DNA of 64,000 bases from assembly GCA_947627115.1 (NCBI GenBank), contig CANQUQ010000006.1:1-64000 (forward strand), in the 5' to 3' direction. Of this stretch, positions 43,271 through 50,596 are shown piece after piece. Each line of letters opens with the position of its first letter. The first letter of the stretch is position 1. Below the pieces are notes generated by a model. The model made no database searches, was not told the DNA's origin, and worked only from the letters and a program-made list of their open reading frames with translations. The DNA is from an uncultured Acetatifactor sp. (lineage in GTDB: Bacteria; Bacillota; Clostridia; Lachnospirales; Lachnospiraceae). The position numbers were made by a program, and so were the translations under genes.

Positions 43271-44576
43271 CTCCAAGCAGTATACCCGGCTCCGCCAGTT
43301 CCTGGCAGAGCTGAATGATGCGGATATCGCCGCTCTTATGGAGGACCTGAAGGAGGAAGCGCTGGTAAAGGTGTTCCGCATTCTTCCAAAGGATCTGGCG
43401 GCAAATGTTTTTTCTTATCTGGAGCTTGACAGCCAGCAGCTGATCATCACTTCGCTGTCCGACCGGGAGGCGGCGAACGTCATCGACAATCTGATGGCGG
43501 ACGACGCCGTTGACCTGCTGGAGGAGATGCCGGCAAACGTAGTGGAAAAGCTTTTGGCGAATGCCCGTCCCGACACCCGCCAGGCGATCAATCATCTGCT
43601 GCGGTATCCGGAGGATTCTGCCGGCAGCATCATGACTGTGGAGTATGTGTCGCTGAAGGAGAACCTGACGGTGGCGCAGGCTATTGAGCGTATCCGCACC
43701 GTAGGTCTGGACAGTGAGACCATCAATATCTGTTATGTGCTGGATTCCACAAGACGGCTGGTGGGAACAGTGGCGCTGCGGTATCTGCTGCTCAGCGGTG
43801 AGGATGAGATCATCGGCGATATCATGCACGAGAACGTGATTTCCATCAATACGCTGATGGACCAGGAGCAGGTGGCGGCTCAATTTAAAAAATACGATTT
43901 TACCTCCATGCCCGTGGTGGACAACGAGGACCGGATGGTGGGAATCATCACCGTGGACGATATCGTGGATATCCTGGAGGAGGAGACCACGGAGGACATG
44001 GAGAAAATGGCGGCTATCGTGCCCAGCGACAAGCCGTATATGCGCACTTCTGTGGGTGAGACTTATAAAAAGAGAATTCCCTGGCTGCTGCTTTTGATGG
44101 TGTCGGCGACCTTTACCGGAGCGATCATCAGCTCCTTCGAGGATGCACTGAGCGTATATGCCGCGTTGATCGCCTTTATCCCCATGCTGATGGACACGGG
44201 GGGTAACGCCGGCGGACAGGCCAGCGTTACCGTGATCCGCGGACTGTCGCTGGGGGAGATCACCTATCGGGACGTGCCCAAGGTGCTTTGGAAGGAGATC
44301 CGGGTGGCGATACTGTGCGGTCTGACCCTGGCGGCGGCCAATTTTGTAAAGCTGATGATCTTTGACCGTGTGGGGGTACTCGTTGCGCTGACGGTCTGCA
44401 TGACCTTGGTGGCGGCGGTGCTGATGGCCATGCTGGTGGGATGCCTCCTCCCCGTGGGAGCAAAGCGGCTGGGTTTTGACCCGGCGGTGATGGCGAGCCC
44501 ATTTATCACCACCATTGTGGACGCACTGTCCCTGCTGGTGTATTTCCGGGTGGCGACGCTGGTGCTGGGGATATGA
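43230..44576 (+). CDS. mgtE: magnesium transporter MgtE
   Basis: A 448-residue MgtE channel for Mg2+ uptake. N-terminal helical domain (about 1-125), two CBS domains (about 130-250; DSAGSIMTVEYV, FTSMPVVDNEDRMVGIITVDDIVDI), the plug helix and five membrane segments from about 280, including the pore motif FIPMLMDTGGNAGGQAS. In studied members Mg2+ bound between the CBS and N domains closes the pore. AAGGAG lies seven bases before ATG 43230. Preceded by a leader with its own reading frame. Confidence 0.96.
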   Translation: MEKIELQEFQELLDSKQYTRLRQFLAELNDADIAALMEDLKEEALVKVFRILPKDLAANVFSYLELDSQQLIITSLSDREAANVIDNLMADDAVDLLEEMPANVVEKLLANARPDTRQAINHLLRYPEDSAGSIMTVEYVSLKENLTVAQAIERIRTVGLDSETINICYVLDSTRRLVGTVALRYLLLSGEDEIIGDIMHENVISINTLMDQEQVAAQFKKYDFTSMPVVDNEDRMVGIITVDDIVDILEEETTEDMEKMAAIVPSDKPYMRTSVGETYKKRIPWLLLLMVSATFTGAIISSFEDALSVYAALIAFIPMLMDTGGNAGGQASVTVIRGLSLGEITYRDVPKVLWKEIRVAILCGLTLAAANFVKLMIFDRVGVLVALTVCMTLVAAVLMAMLVGCLLPVGAKRLGFDPAVMASPFITTIVDALSLLVYFRVATLVLGI

Positions 44577-44614
44577 CGAGTCCTTCCGGGGGCAGCTTAT
44601 AGGTAAGGATCGGT

Positions 44615-44644
44615 GAGGTAGTATGAAAATGCTACCTCTTTTTT
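44615..44644 (+). terminator. terminator after mgtE
   Basis: GAGGTAG (44615-44621) pairs with CTACCTC (44632-44638), followed by six T. Confidence 0.85.
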
Positions 44645-44789
44645 GTTTGGTAGTATGGAAAAAGCCGGAACAGCTATGCTAACATGGAGATACCTGCAGG
44701 GAACGGCGACAGCTTTGGGAGGCGCTTTTGATGGAAAGGAATCTCAGGGACATGGCAGGTTTTCAGAAAAAATAGCAGGAGGTAAGAGC

Positions 44790-45554
44790 ATGAAGAGATT
44801 TGCGGAAAGGATAAGAACGGGCGCGAGGAACAGGATGTGGCTGTATCTGCCGGGGGCGGCGGTGTTCCTCCTCGCCCTGATGGCAGTGAATGCGGGAGGT
44901 CCGGCCGGACTGTACCGATATTTTAACGGACCGCTGCTGTTGTGGCTTACGCTGTTCTTTCTGTTCCTCATGGCGGTGACCGGAATCGGAAGGGATCTGA
45001 CCAACGGTCTTCGGATCGTATTTGCCCGAAGAAAGGGCGTCACCCGGATGGAGCTGCAGAGGGCGGCCGGGGCCATGGAGGCCGCCGTAAAGGTGGTGGT
45101 GCTGGAGGGCGTGATCGCCGTGGGATTTCGCATGGTAGATGCGCTTTATGACATGGTGCCCTTGGAGCAATTGTTGGGGCCTATTGCCAATACGCTGTTT
45201 TTGAGCTTGTTGTATTGGGCCGTTTTTTCTCTGGTATTGATTCCGCTGCGCGTTCGGCTGGAAAATATGGCGATTTCTTTCATGGAGGAGACGGACGGAG
45301 AGGAAAAAGATGAGGAGCAGGACAGCCAGACGGTCTATTTCCGGTTCCGGGCCATGGGGCTGACGGACAGGGAGGCCGAGGTGGCCAGACTGGTATGCCT
45401 GGGACTTTCCAACAAGGAGATCGGCCAGACCCTGTATATTTCCGACACCACGGTCAAGAAGCACATGACCCATATCCTGGAAAAGGCGGGCTGCGAAAGC
45501 AGGGAGGGGCTGGCTGAGACGGTGAAGGAAAAAAGGGATCCGCGGGAGATATAG
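44790..45554 (+). CDS. membrane-bound LuxR-type transcription regulator
   Basis: A 254-residue one-component regulator. The N-terminal part has about four hydrophobic segments (near 15-35, 45-68, 95-115 and 130-155); the loop after the second (FARRKGVTRMELQRAAGAMEAAVKVV) is basic and probably cytoplasmic. The C-terminal 65 residues are a GerE helix-turn-helix: LTDREAEVARLVCLGLSNKEIG, then ISDTTVKKHMTHILEKAG. There is no receiver domain. AGGAGG lies seven bases before ATG 44790; the frame extends upstream without a better start. Signal and targets unknown; the following membrane protein gene is a candidate target. Confidence 0.82.
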   Translation: MKRFAERIRTGARNRMWLYLPGAAVFLLALMAVNAGGPAGLYRYFNGPLLLWLTLFFLFLMAVTGIGRDLTNGLRIVFARRKGVTRMELQRAAGAMEAAVKVVVLEGVIAVGFRMVDALYDMVPLEQLLGPIANTLFLSLLYWAVFSLVLIPLRVRLENMAISFMEETDGEEKDEEQDSQTVYFRFRAMGLTDREAEVARLVCLGLSNKEIGQTLYISDTTVKKHMTHILEKAGCESREGLAETVKEKRDPREI

Positions 45555-45636
45555 CATTGCCGGCGCCGAAGAATTGCAGGTCCGCCGGGGTGTCGGGAAC
45601 CGAGGGAGGGCAGGGCAGGAGAGTCGCCGAAATACA

Positions 45637-45664
45637 TTGACAAACCAACGCGGGGGGGTATAAT
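45637..45664 (+). promoter_or_regulatory. strong promoter of the 45743 gene
   Basis: TTGACA (45637-45642), 16-bp spacer, TATAAT (45659-45664). The spacer holds a run of seven G just before the -10, an unusual feature that may mark regulated melting. Confidence 0.75.
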
Positions 45665-45742
45665 AATCTTTAAATGCCGGTAAAATGAGCAATGCTCGGC
45701 AGGCCGGCGGAATACACGCAATGACAAAACGGAGGAAAAGCA

Positions 45743-46423
45743 ATGTATAAAGTAGCAAGAAATACCTGTATCGCTATCCTGATTCTGGTGCTCGTCTTAA
45801 TGTACGGAGGAAGCGCTATCACGAAAATATCCTTCAGCCGGCCCGTGGATATTTATCAGGACACTCTGACCGATGCGAGCCGTTTGAAGCGCGGACTTGC
45901 CATCCAGACAGAGCTTCCCATTCTGCTGGAGTGCTTCGGCACGGAAACGTCGACTCAGACGAACACTTACGATAATTCGACCTTGATAGGCGATGTCACT
46001 TATTATTACATCATGCCTATAGCGGCAGGCGAAGAACTCTATTACGTGGCGCTGGAAACAAGCCCAAAGAGCGATAATTACGATATGCTCAAAGAGCTCA
46101 GCCACGGCACAATGACTTTGACCGATGCGGAGCCGGTACCGATTACAGGCGGTCTATTGACGTTAGATGACGAATTGTACAAATACATGAAGCAATGGTT
46201 TGAAGAGGCAGGGCTGTATGAAGACGAGGCGGACATTGAAAAATATGTATTGCCCCTTAAATTCAGCGAAGAGAATTATACGGCCAATAAGATAGTATTT
46301 TTCGTGGAGCTTACGATCGCCGTTGCCCTTTTGGCTGCGATCATTCTTCTTTCGATCAAAGGGAAAAAGGCTGCGGCCAACGCCCAAAAGGCGGATTCCG
46401 CAGATCAAAATGCTCCTGTCTGA
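45743..46423 (+). CDS. membrane protein of unknown function with large extracytoplasmic domain
   Basis: A 226-residue protein with one membrane segment at each end (about 8-28 and 188-208) and about 155 residues between them, probably outside. That part is acidic, with no cysteine pair or enzyme motif I can identify; the C-terminal tail is short and Lys/Ala-rich. GGAGG lies seven bases before ATG 45743. It has a strong promoter and is followed by the EamA gene in 44 bases. The topology recalls the protein at 18632, but I see no sequence similarity. Confidence 0.6.
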   Translation: MYKVARNTCIAILILVLVLMYGGSAITKISFSRPVDIYQDTLTDASRLKRGLAIQTELPILLECFGTETSTQTNTYDNSTLIGDVTYYYIMPIAAGEELYYVALETSPKSDNYDMLKELSHGTMTLTDAEPVPITGGLLTLDDELYKYMKQWFEEAGLYEDEADIEKYVLPLKFSEENYTANKIVFFVELTIAVALLAAIILLSIKGKKAAANAQKADSADQNAPV

Positions 46424-46467
46424 GCTGTGCTTATGCAGTTGAAAGCAGGGGAGGCTTGGATGTAACG

Positions 46468-46881
46468 ATGTGGTTTTGGTTAGCGCTCGGCTCGGCGGTC
46501 TTCGCCGCGCTGACATCAATCTTGGCAAAGATAGGAATTGAAGGCGTTGGCTCCAACCTTGCCACTGCGATCCGCACAATGGTTGTCGTGGTCATGGCAT
46601 GGGTCATGGTGCTCGTTACGCATCAGCAGAGCGGCATCCGGTCGATCGGCACCAAAAGCTGGATTTTCCTGATCCTGTCCGGCCTTGCTACGGGAGCCTC
46701 GTGGCTATGCTATTACAGGGCCCTGCAGATGGGAGAGGCGTCCAAGGTCGTTCCCATCGATAAGCTGTCCGTAGTCATTACCCTTGTGATGGCGTTCGTC
46801 TTTCTGCACGAAGAATTTACGGCAAAATCAGTGATCGGCTGTATCCTGATCGGAGCGGGAACGCTGCTGATGGTTTTGTAG
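46468..46881 (+). CDS. single-domain EamA/DMT-type transporter
   Basis: A 137-residue protein with about five membrane segments, equal to one EamA domain (usual carriers have two). LALGSAVFAALTSILAKIGIEG opens it, and the family end WLCYYRALQMGEASKVVPIDKLSVVITLV followed by FVFLHEEFTAKSVIG is clear. Such half-size members may dimerise; substrate unknown. Start uncertain: ATG 46468 is 13 bases after GGGGAGG, and a TTG at 46456 is adjacent to it. Confidence 0.85.
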   Translation: MWFWLALGSAVFAALTSILAKIGIEGVGSNLATAIRTMVVVVMAWVMVLVTHQQSGIRSIGTKSWIFLILSGLATGASWLCYYRALQMGEASKVVPIDKLSVVITLVMAFVFLHEEFTAKSVIGCILIGAGTLLMVL

Positions 46882-46902
46882 GATGGCTTAAAAATGGCGG
46901 AT

Positions 46903-46943
46903 AAAAATGCCTATCCTGTGTTGCAGACAGGATAGGCATTTTT
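46903..46943 (+). terminator. perfect bidirectional terminator shared with the toxin gene
   Basis: A 16-bp perfect stem, AAAAATGCCTATCCTG (46903-46918) with CAGGATAGGCATTTTT (46928-46943), nine-base loop. It ends the EamA transcript, and in minus-strand sense it coincides with the 3' end and stop codon of the holin-like toxin gene. Confidence 0.9.
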
Positions 46944-47060
46944 ATTTCGCTTTTTCTTTCTCTTCTGGAGAAAGGCAAGCAACGCTGCAATCAGGCTGCC
47001 AAAGGCACACAATAAAGTTAATGTGCCGATGAAAATCGAAATGATTTCAAAAGCTGTCAT
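46911..47060 (-). CDS. putative holin-like toxin, small membrane peptide
   Basis: A 49-residue peptide that matches the holin-like toxin pattern: short N-terminus MTAFEIISIFIG, one hydrophobic segment to about residue 31, then a very basic KRKKKR tail. Such peptides are membrane toxins of type I toxin-antitoxin pairs in Firmicutes. GGGGAGG lies nine bases before ATG 47060. The last codons and the stop form the left arm of the terminator hairpin. No antitoxin RNA promoter is obvious. Upstream lie two palindromes that may be regulatory. Confidence 0.7.
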   Translation of the reverse strand: MTAFEIISIFIGTLTLLCAFGSLIAALLAFLQKRKKKRNKNAYPVCNTG

Positions 47061-47079
47061 ATAACGCCACCTCCCCTAT

Positions 47080-47114
47080 AACGTACTATGTACGTTTATT
47101 ACCGGCAAGCCGGT
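47080..47114. promoter_or_regulatory. two palindromes upstream of the toxin gene
   Basis: AACGTAC-TAT-GTACGTT (47080-47096) and ACCGGCAAGCCGGT (47101-47114) are perfect inverted repeats 20-54 bases upstream of the toxin start. They lie where its promoter should be and may be operators; no standard -35/-10 pair is convincing here. Confidence 0.5.
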
Positions 47115-47155
47115 CATTAAGAGTCGGGAGGCTGCCTCTACGCTTCGCTCCGGTC

Positions 47156-47194
47156 GGCGCTAAAAAAGCGTCCTCAGGACGCTTTTTTAGCGCC
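47156..47194. terminator. 39-bp perfect palindrome, probable bidirectional terminator
   Basis: GGCGCTAAAAAAGCGTCCT, a single C, then its exact reverse complement. Each arm carries a six-base A or T run, so an RNA hairpin with an internal U run forms on both strands. It follows the broken permease gene by 17 bases on the minus strand. Between 47115 and 47155 nothing else is recognised. Confidence 0.6.
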
Positions 47195-47211
47195 CCGTCA
47201 TGGGCACTTTC

Positions 47212-47722
47212 CTATGGCTTTCGCCATGCCATAAATATACCATTCTTTGCAGGGGTCATGATATGGATCATCCCCTTATTCTGAAGAGATTTGATATAAT
47301 CGTATTGCTTCAATATTCTCTGAAATCCCGCCTGCCTTTTGTGAAAGGCATCCAGCCGGAACATTTCATAGTCATATCTGCTTTTTAAAATTTTGCCTTC
47401 CGCGAACTGTTCCGCGATACGGCTCATTTCCACGGACAGATTTTCGAACCGTGCCTGTTTCCTTTGGATAAGTTCCTCCTTCTGTTCGGTCAGTTCTCCC
47501 TCCAGCTCGGTGAGATAATCAAGATATACTATTTCATCCGTGTCGAATACCGGTTCTCTTTCCATAATGCTGTTAAAGCTCAGGAATGCTTCTCCGGGCG
47601 GCCGGCGCAAGCCGGGCCGTGTAAAGGAATAAAGGCAGATTCACCGCCAGAAAAATAAGGAACAGGGCGACAGTTAATCGGTTATGACCTATTTTTAACA
47701 GCTCATATTTTAACAGCTTCAT
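47212..47722 (-). pseudogene. ABC-2-type permease, N-terminal fragment, frameshifted
   Basis: The minus strand starts with a 49-codon frame from ATG 47722 (MKLLKYELLKIGHNRLTVAL, then a membrane segment and LYTARLAP) that stops at 47573-47575. The neighbouring frame continues from about 47610 to 47212 with a charged, helical stretch (YLDYLTELEGELTEQKEELI, KSRYDYEMFRL). Together they look like the first membrane segment and the extracytoplasmic domain of an ABC-2 permease; the remaining segments are missing. A one-base shift near 47575-47600 separates the two parts. Probably inactive. Confidence 0.55.
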
Positions 47723-47854
47723 AGATTTGTACCATTTCTGTTGATGTATTACCGTTTTCCGATTTTTTCATAATTGTATGGACCCACAGAAAACTAGTCA
47801 ATGGCCTTAAAGACTTTTTAAAGAGTTGTGAAAGAATTCTTAAACTTTTTTTCG

Positions 47855-47883
47855 TTGACAGATTTTCTGTTAATTGATATTAT
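47855..47883 (+). promoter_or_regulatory. promoter of the broken lipoprotein copy
   Basis: TTGACA (47855-47860), 17-bp spacer, TATTAT (47878-47883) with TGA extended -10. The rest of 47723-48013 is AT-rich and holds no gene that I can see. This promoter may now serve the downstream intact genes. Confidence 0.7.
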
Positions 47884-48013
47884 TGCTATAGCTTACGGAC
47901 ATCCATGCAATCAAATACGATTGTAGCGGCAGGATACGACTGTACTTGTGGCCTTACTCAGGGGATTACAAGCAGGTGAAGAGAGTTCGAGTTTTTAAAG
48001 GAGAAATTGAAGA

Positions 48014-48700
48014 ATGAGAAAAAATATTGCCGCGATGCTCTGTATTCTCTCTGTGCTTTCATTATGAGAACGAGATTATACCATAGAGGGATTCAACGCC
48101 GCGGAAAAAAGGGACGAGAGCAAGACTTATTATCACCGAGTGTATACACATAACATTCAGACCGGAGAGACCGTACAGCTCCTGAGGGAGGAAGAAGGTC
48201 CCGATGGATACCCGCAGCCGGGGATTTATCACAGCAATGATGATAGATTGATTTATAACAAGAATTATCCCATGAAATCCATAAATGAACCGGTGCTGGA
48301 AGAAAATATACTTTATACCTGCGATCTGAATGGGAAAAATGAAGCGGTCTTTCAGGATTTCCGTGAGAAAACGGATAAATTTGCCGTGAAAATGAGCTTT
48401 GACGGCGCCTATTATTATGAGGAATGGGTGAACGGTATGCTGGATGAGGAACAGCAGAAGGGGCGTCGGTTCAATGTCTACGACAGGGACTTCCATCTGC
48501 TCTATCAGGGAAATATGGACTGGCTTCCGGGGTTCGGATTTTATGAGGCTATTTACGGGACAGGACCTCATGTGTTCTTTAAAAATATCGTTGACGGCTC
48601 CATCGACTATGTGGAGAAATCGGCGCTGGCGCAGGGGCGGTTCGAACCGAAGCGATTTGCGGAAGACCCGCAGACACCATCAATAATGTGGCATACGTAA
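48014..48700 (+). pseudogene. degenerate copy of the downstream lipoprotein gene
   Basis: The start (AAAGGAG, ATG 48014, MRKNIAAMLCILSVLSL) matches the intact paralogue at 49181, but it runs into TGA at 48065. The sequence then jumps to the equivalent of 49529, lacks one T, and jumps again (about 48125) to the equivalent of about 49861; from there to 48700 it is almost identical to the intact copy (VYTHNIQTGETVQLL, EKTDKFAVKMSFDG, GTGPHVFFK). Two internal deletions and a frameshift make it a dead duplicate. Confidence 0.88.
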
Positions 48701-48764
48701 TAAGAATCAGCAGATTGGCGGTTATTGCGGTACAATATTGTGTTTTAGAGGAGGTAGAAGAATT

Positions 48765-49184
48765 ATGCTGAAATTAAAAAAAGGATTGGCTGTTATGGCT
48801 GCGGTGACTATGTTGGGTACAATGGGTATAGACGCATTTGCTGCACAGACCGCCAGCATTGAGCTTGCCGGGGAAATCTTTTCGGCATCCTGTTCATTAG
48901 ATTCCGGAAGCGGGAGCGCTATGTCAAGATTTCCGGCTGTGGCAGGCATGATCGTAACGGTAAGATACGACTATAACTATGGTCCTAATCAGGAGAATTT
49001 TAGGCAGGTGCAAACAACAAGGTCCGGGGCAGCTACGGAGCTTTTTGCAGAAGTCTCTGCGTGCCCTGAAGACATTAATGTGAAAAATGTCCGAGTCATT
49101 GGTACACATAAAATCATCTACAATGGTTTTTCGACAACATTAGTTACAAGTTATCCATCCCTTAAAGGAGAAACCGAAGAATGA
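48765..49184 (+). CDS. small secreted protein, unrecognised
   Basis: A 139-residue protein with a clear signal peptide (MLKLKKGLAVMAAV, cleavage probably after DAFA near residue 25). The mature part, about 115 residues, is Ser/Thr-rich with a Cys near 42 and another near 99, and looks beta-rich. No family recognised. AGGAGG lies 10 bases before ATG 48765. Its stop overlaps the start of the lipoprotein gene (ATGA), so the two are coupled. Confidence 0.65.
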   Translation: MLKLKKGLAVMAAVTMLGTMGIDAFAAQTASIELAGEIFSASCSLDSGSGSAMSRFPAVAGMIVTVRYDYNYGPNQENFRQVQTTRSGAATELFAEVSACPEDINVKNVRVIGTHKIIYNGFSTTLVTSYPSLKGETEE

Positions 49185-50431
49185 GAAAAGTTATCGCCGC
49201 GATGCTCTGCATCGTCTCTGTGCTTTCCGCCCTTACCGCCTGCGGCGGTAAGGACGATAACGCCCCAGGCAATGCCTACGTGCCGGAAACGGATTATCCG
49301 CTCATGTACGAGGCCGCTACAGACGGACTCTTCATTGCAGAGTGCGAGACAGGATATTATTACCTCTGGGGTCATTTTATTTTTTATGCGGACAAGGAGA
49401 CCATGGAGTCCGTTCCCCTGTGCAATAAGCCGGACTGTAGGCACACGGAGGAAACGGATTCCGAAAAGGTATATTACTGTAATGCGTATTTGGCCGGAAG
49501 ATCGGTGCTCCCCTTCATCCAGTATTATGAGAACGAGATTTATACCATAGAGGGATTCAACGCTACGGAAAAAAGAGAGGAAAACTGTCTTGTGAAGATC
49601 TCTCCGGACGGTTCTAAGCGGGAACGCCTGACCAAGGTGCCCCAAAATGCAGTTTTGGCTATACACAGAGGTTATTTATACTCCGCCATCAACGGCGATA
49701 GGGTGACAGATGGAGGGAAGATAGTCCGTGTGCCCATGGATCAGCCGGACACGGAGCCGGAGGTAATATTCGAGTCCGAGCTGGATTCTTCCACTTTTTA
49801 TCTGTATGCCAAGGGTAATTATCTGCTGATCGTGAACTGGGGAAATATGGACGCGAGCCAGACTTTTTACAGTCGGGTGTATACCTGCAATATTCAGACC
49901 GGAGAGACCGTACAGCTCTTAGGGGAGGAAGAAGGTTTCGATGGATATCCGCAGCCGGTGCTTTCTCACAGTAATGATGACAGACTGATCTACGACAAGA
50001 ATTATCCCATGGAATCCCTCGATGATTCCATCGTGGAGGAAAATGTTCTGTATACCTGCGATCTGAATGGGAAAAATGAAGCGGTCTTTCAGGATTTCCG
50101 TGAGAAAACAGATAAATTTGCCGTGAAAATAAGCTTTGACGGCACCTATTATTATGAGGAATGGGTGAACGGTATGCTGGATGAGGAACAGCAGAAGGGG
50201 CGTCAGTTCAATGTCTACGACAGGGAATTCCATCCGATCTATCGGGGCAATATGGACTGGCTTCCGGGGTTCGGATTTTATAAGGCTATTTACGGGACCG
50301 GACCTCATGTGTTCTTTAAGCATGACGGGGTCATCGACTATGTGGAGAAATCGGCGCTGGCGCAGGGCCGGTTCGAACCGAAGCGGTTTGCGGAAGACCC
50401 GCAGACGCCGCCAATAACAATAAGATATTAA
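49181..50431 (+). CDS. lipoprotein of unknown function, probably beta-propeller
   Basis: A 416-residue protein with a lipoprotein signal (MRKVIAAMLCIVSVLSALTACGG, lipobox LTAC with Cys21) and a mature part made of repeated beta units with Gly-Tyr-Tyr-Leu, EIYTIEG, RGYLYSAING, NYLLIVNW, VLYTCDLNG and TYYYEEW blocks, as in propeller-type sensor domains (DUF5050-like). A conserved-looking Cys-rich patch, CNKPDCRHTEE, lies near residue 83. Anchored on the outer face of the membrane. It overlaps the small secreted protein gene by four bases. The degenerate copy lies 0.5 kb upstream. Confidence 0.75.
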   Translation: MRKVIAAMLCIVSVLSALTACGGKDDNAPGNAYVPETDYPLMYEAATDGLFIAECETGYYYLWGHFIFYADKETMESVPLCNKPDCRHTEETDSEKVYYCNAYLAGRSVLPFIQYYENEIYTIEGFNATEKREENCLVKISPDGSKRERLTKVPQNAVLAIHRGYLYSAINGDRVTDGGKIVRVPMDQPDTEPEVIFESELDSSTFYLYAKGNYLLIVNWGNMDASQTFYSRVYTCNIQTGETVQLLGEEEGFDGYPQPVLSHSNDDRLIYDKNYPMESLDDSIVEENVLYTCDLNGKNEAVFQDFREKTDKFAVKISFDGTYYYEEWVNGMLDEEQQKGRQFNVYDREFHPIYRGNMDWLPGFGFYKAIYGTGPHVFFKHDGVIDYVEKSALAQGRFEPKRFAEDPQTPPITIRY

Positions 50432-50478
50432 TAGGAATAAGCGGATCAGCGGCATGCCGCGCCTGCCGTGCCATGCCC

Positions 50479-50508
50479 AGCGGGAGAACGCAGGGATGTT
50501 CTCCCGCT
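50479..50508 (+). repeat. 11-bp inverted repeat downstream of the lipoprotein gene
   Basis: AGCGGGAGAAC (50479-50489) and GTTCTCCCGCT (50498-50508), eight-base loop, no T run. It precedes the main terminator by 27 bases and may stabilise the transcript end. Confidence 0.7.
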
Positions 50509-50534
50509 GAACGGCTGCGCCGTATAGAAAAACA

Positions 50535-50588
50535 CCGCCCAAAGCCCGGAAGTGAGCAAGCTCCCTCCGGGCTTTGGGCGGCCTTTTT
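50535..50588. terminator. strong bidirectional terminator
   Basis: CCGCCCAAAGCCCGGA (50535-50550) pairs perfectly with TCCGGGCTTTGGGCGG (50566-50581), 15-base loop. T runs lie on both sides (CCTTTTTC on the plus strand, TGTTTTTC on the minus strand), so it ends both the lipoprotein operon and the ABC exporter operon. Confidence 0.92.
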
Positions 50589-50596
50589 CTGCATGG

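Noticed and set aside
46950..47060. An antisense antitoxin promoter for the holin-like toxin
   Set aside because: No -35/-10 pair with acceptable spacing was found on the plus strand in or next to the toxin gene.
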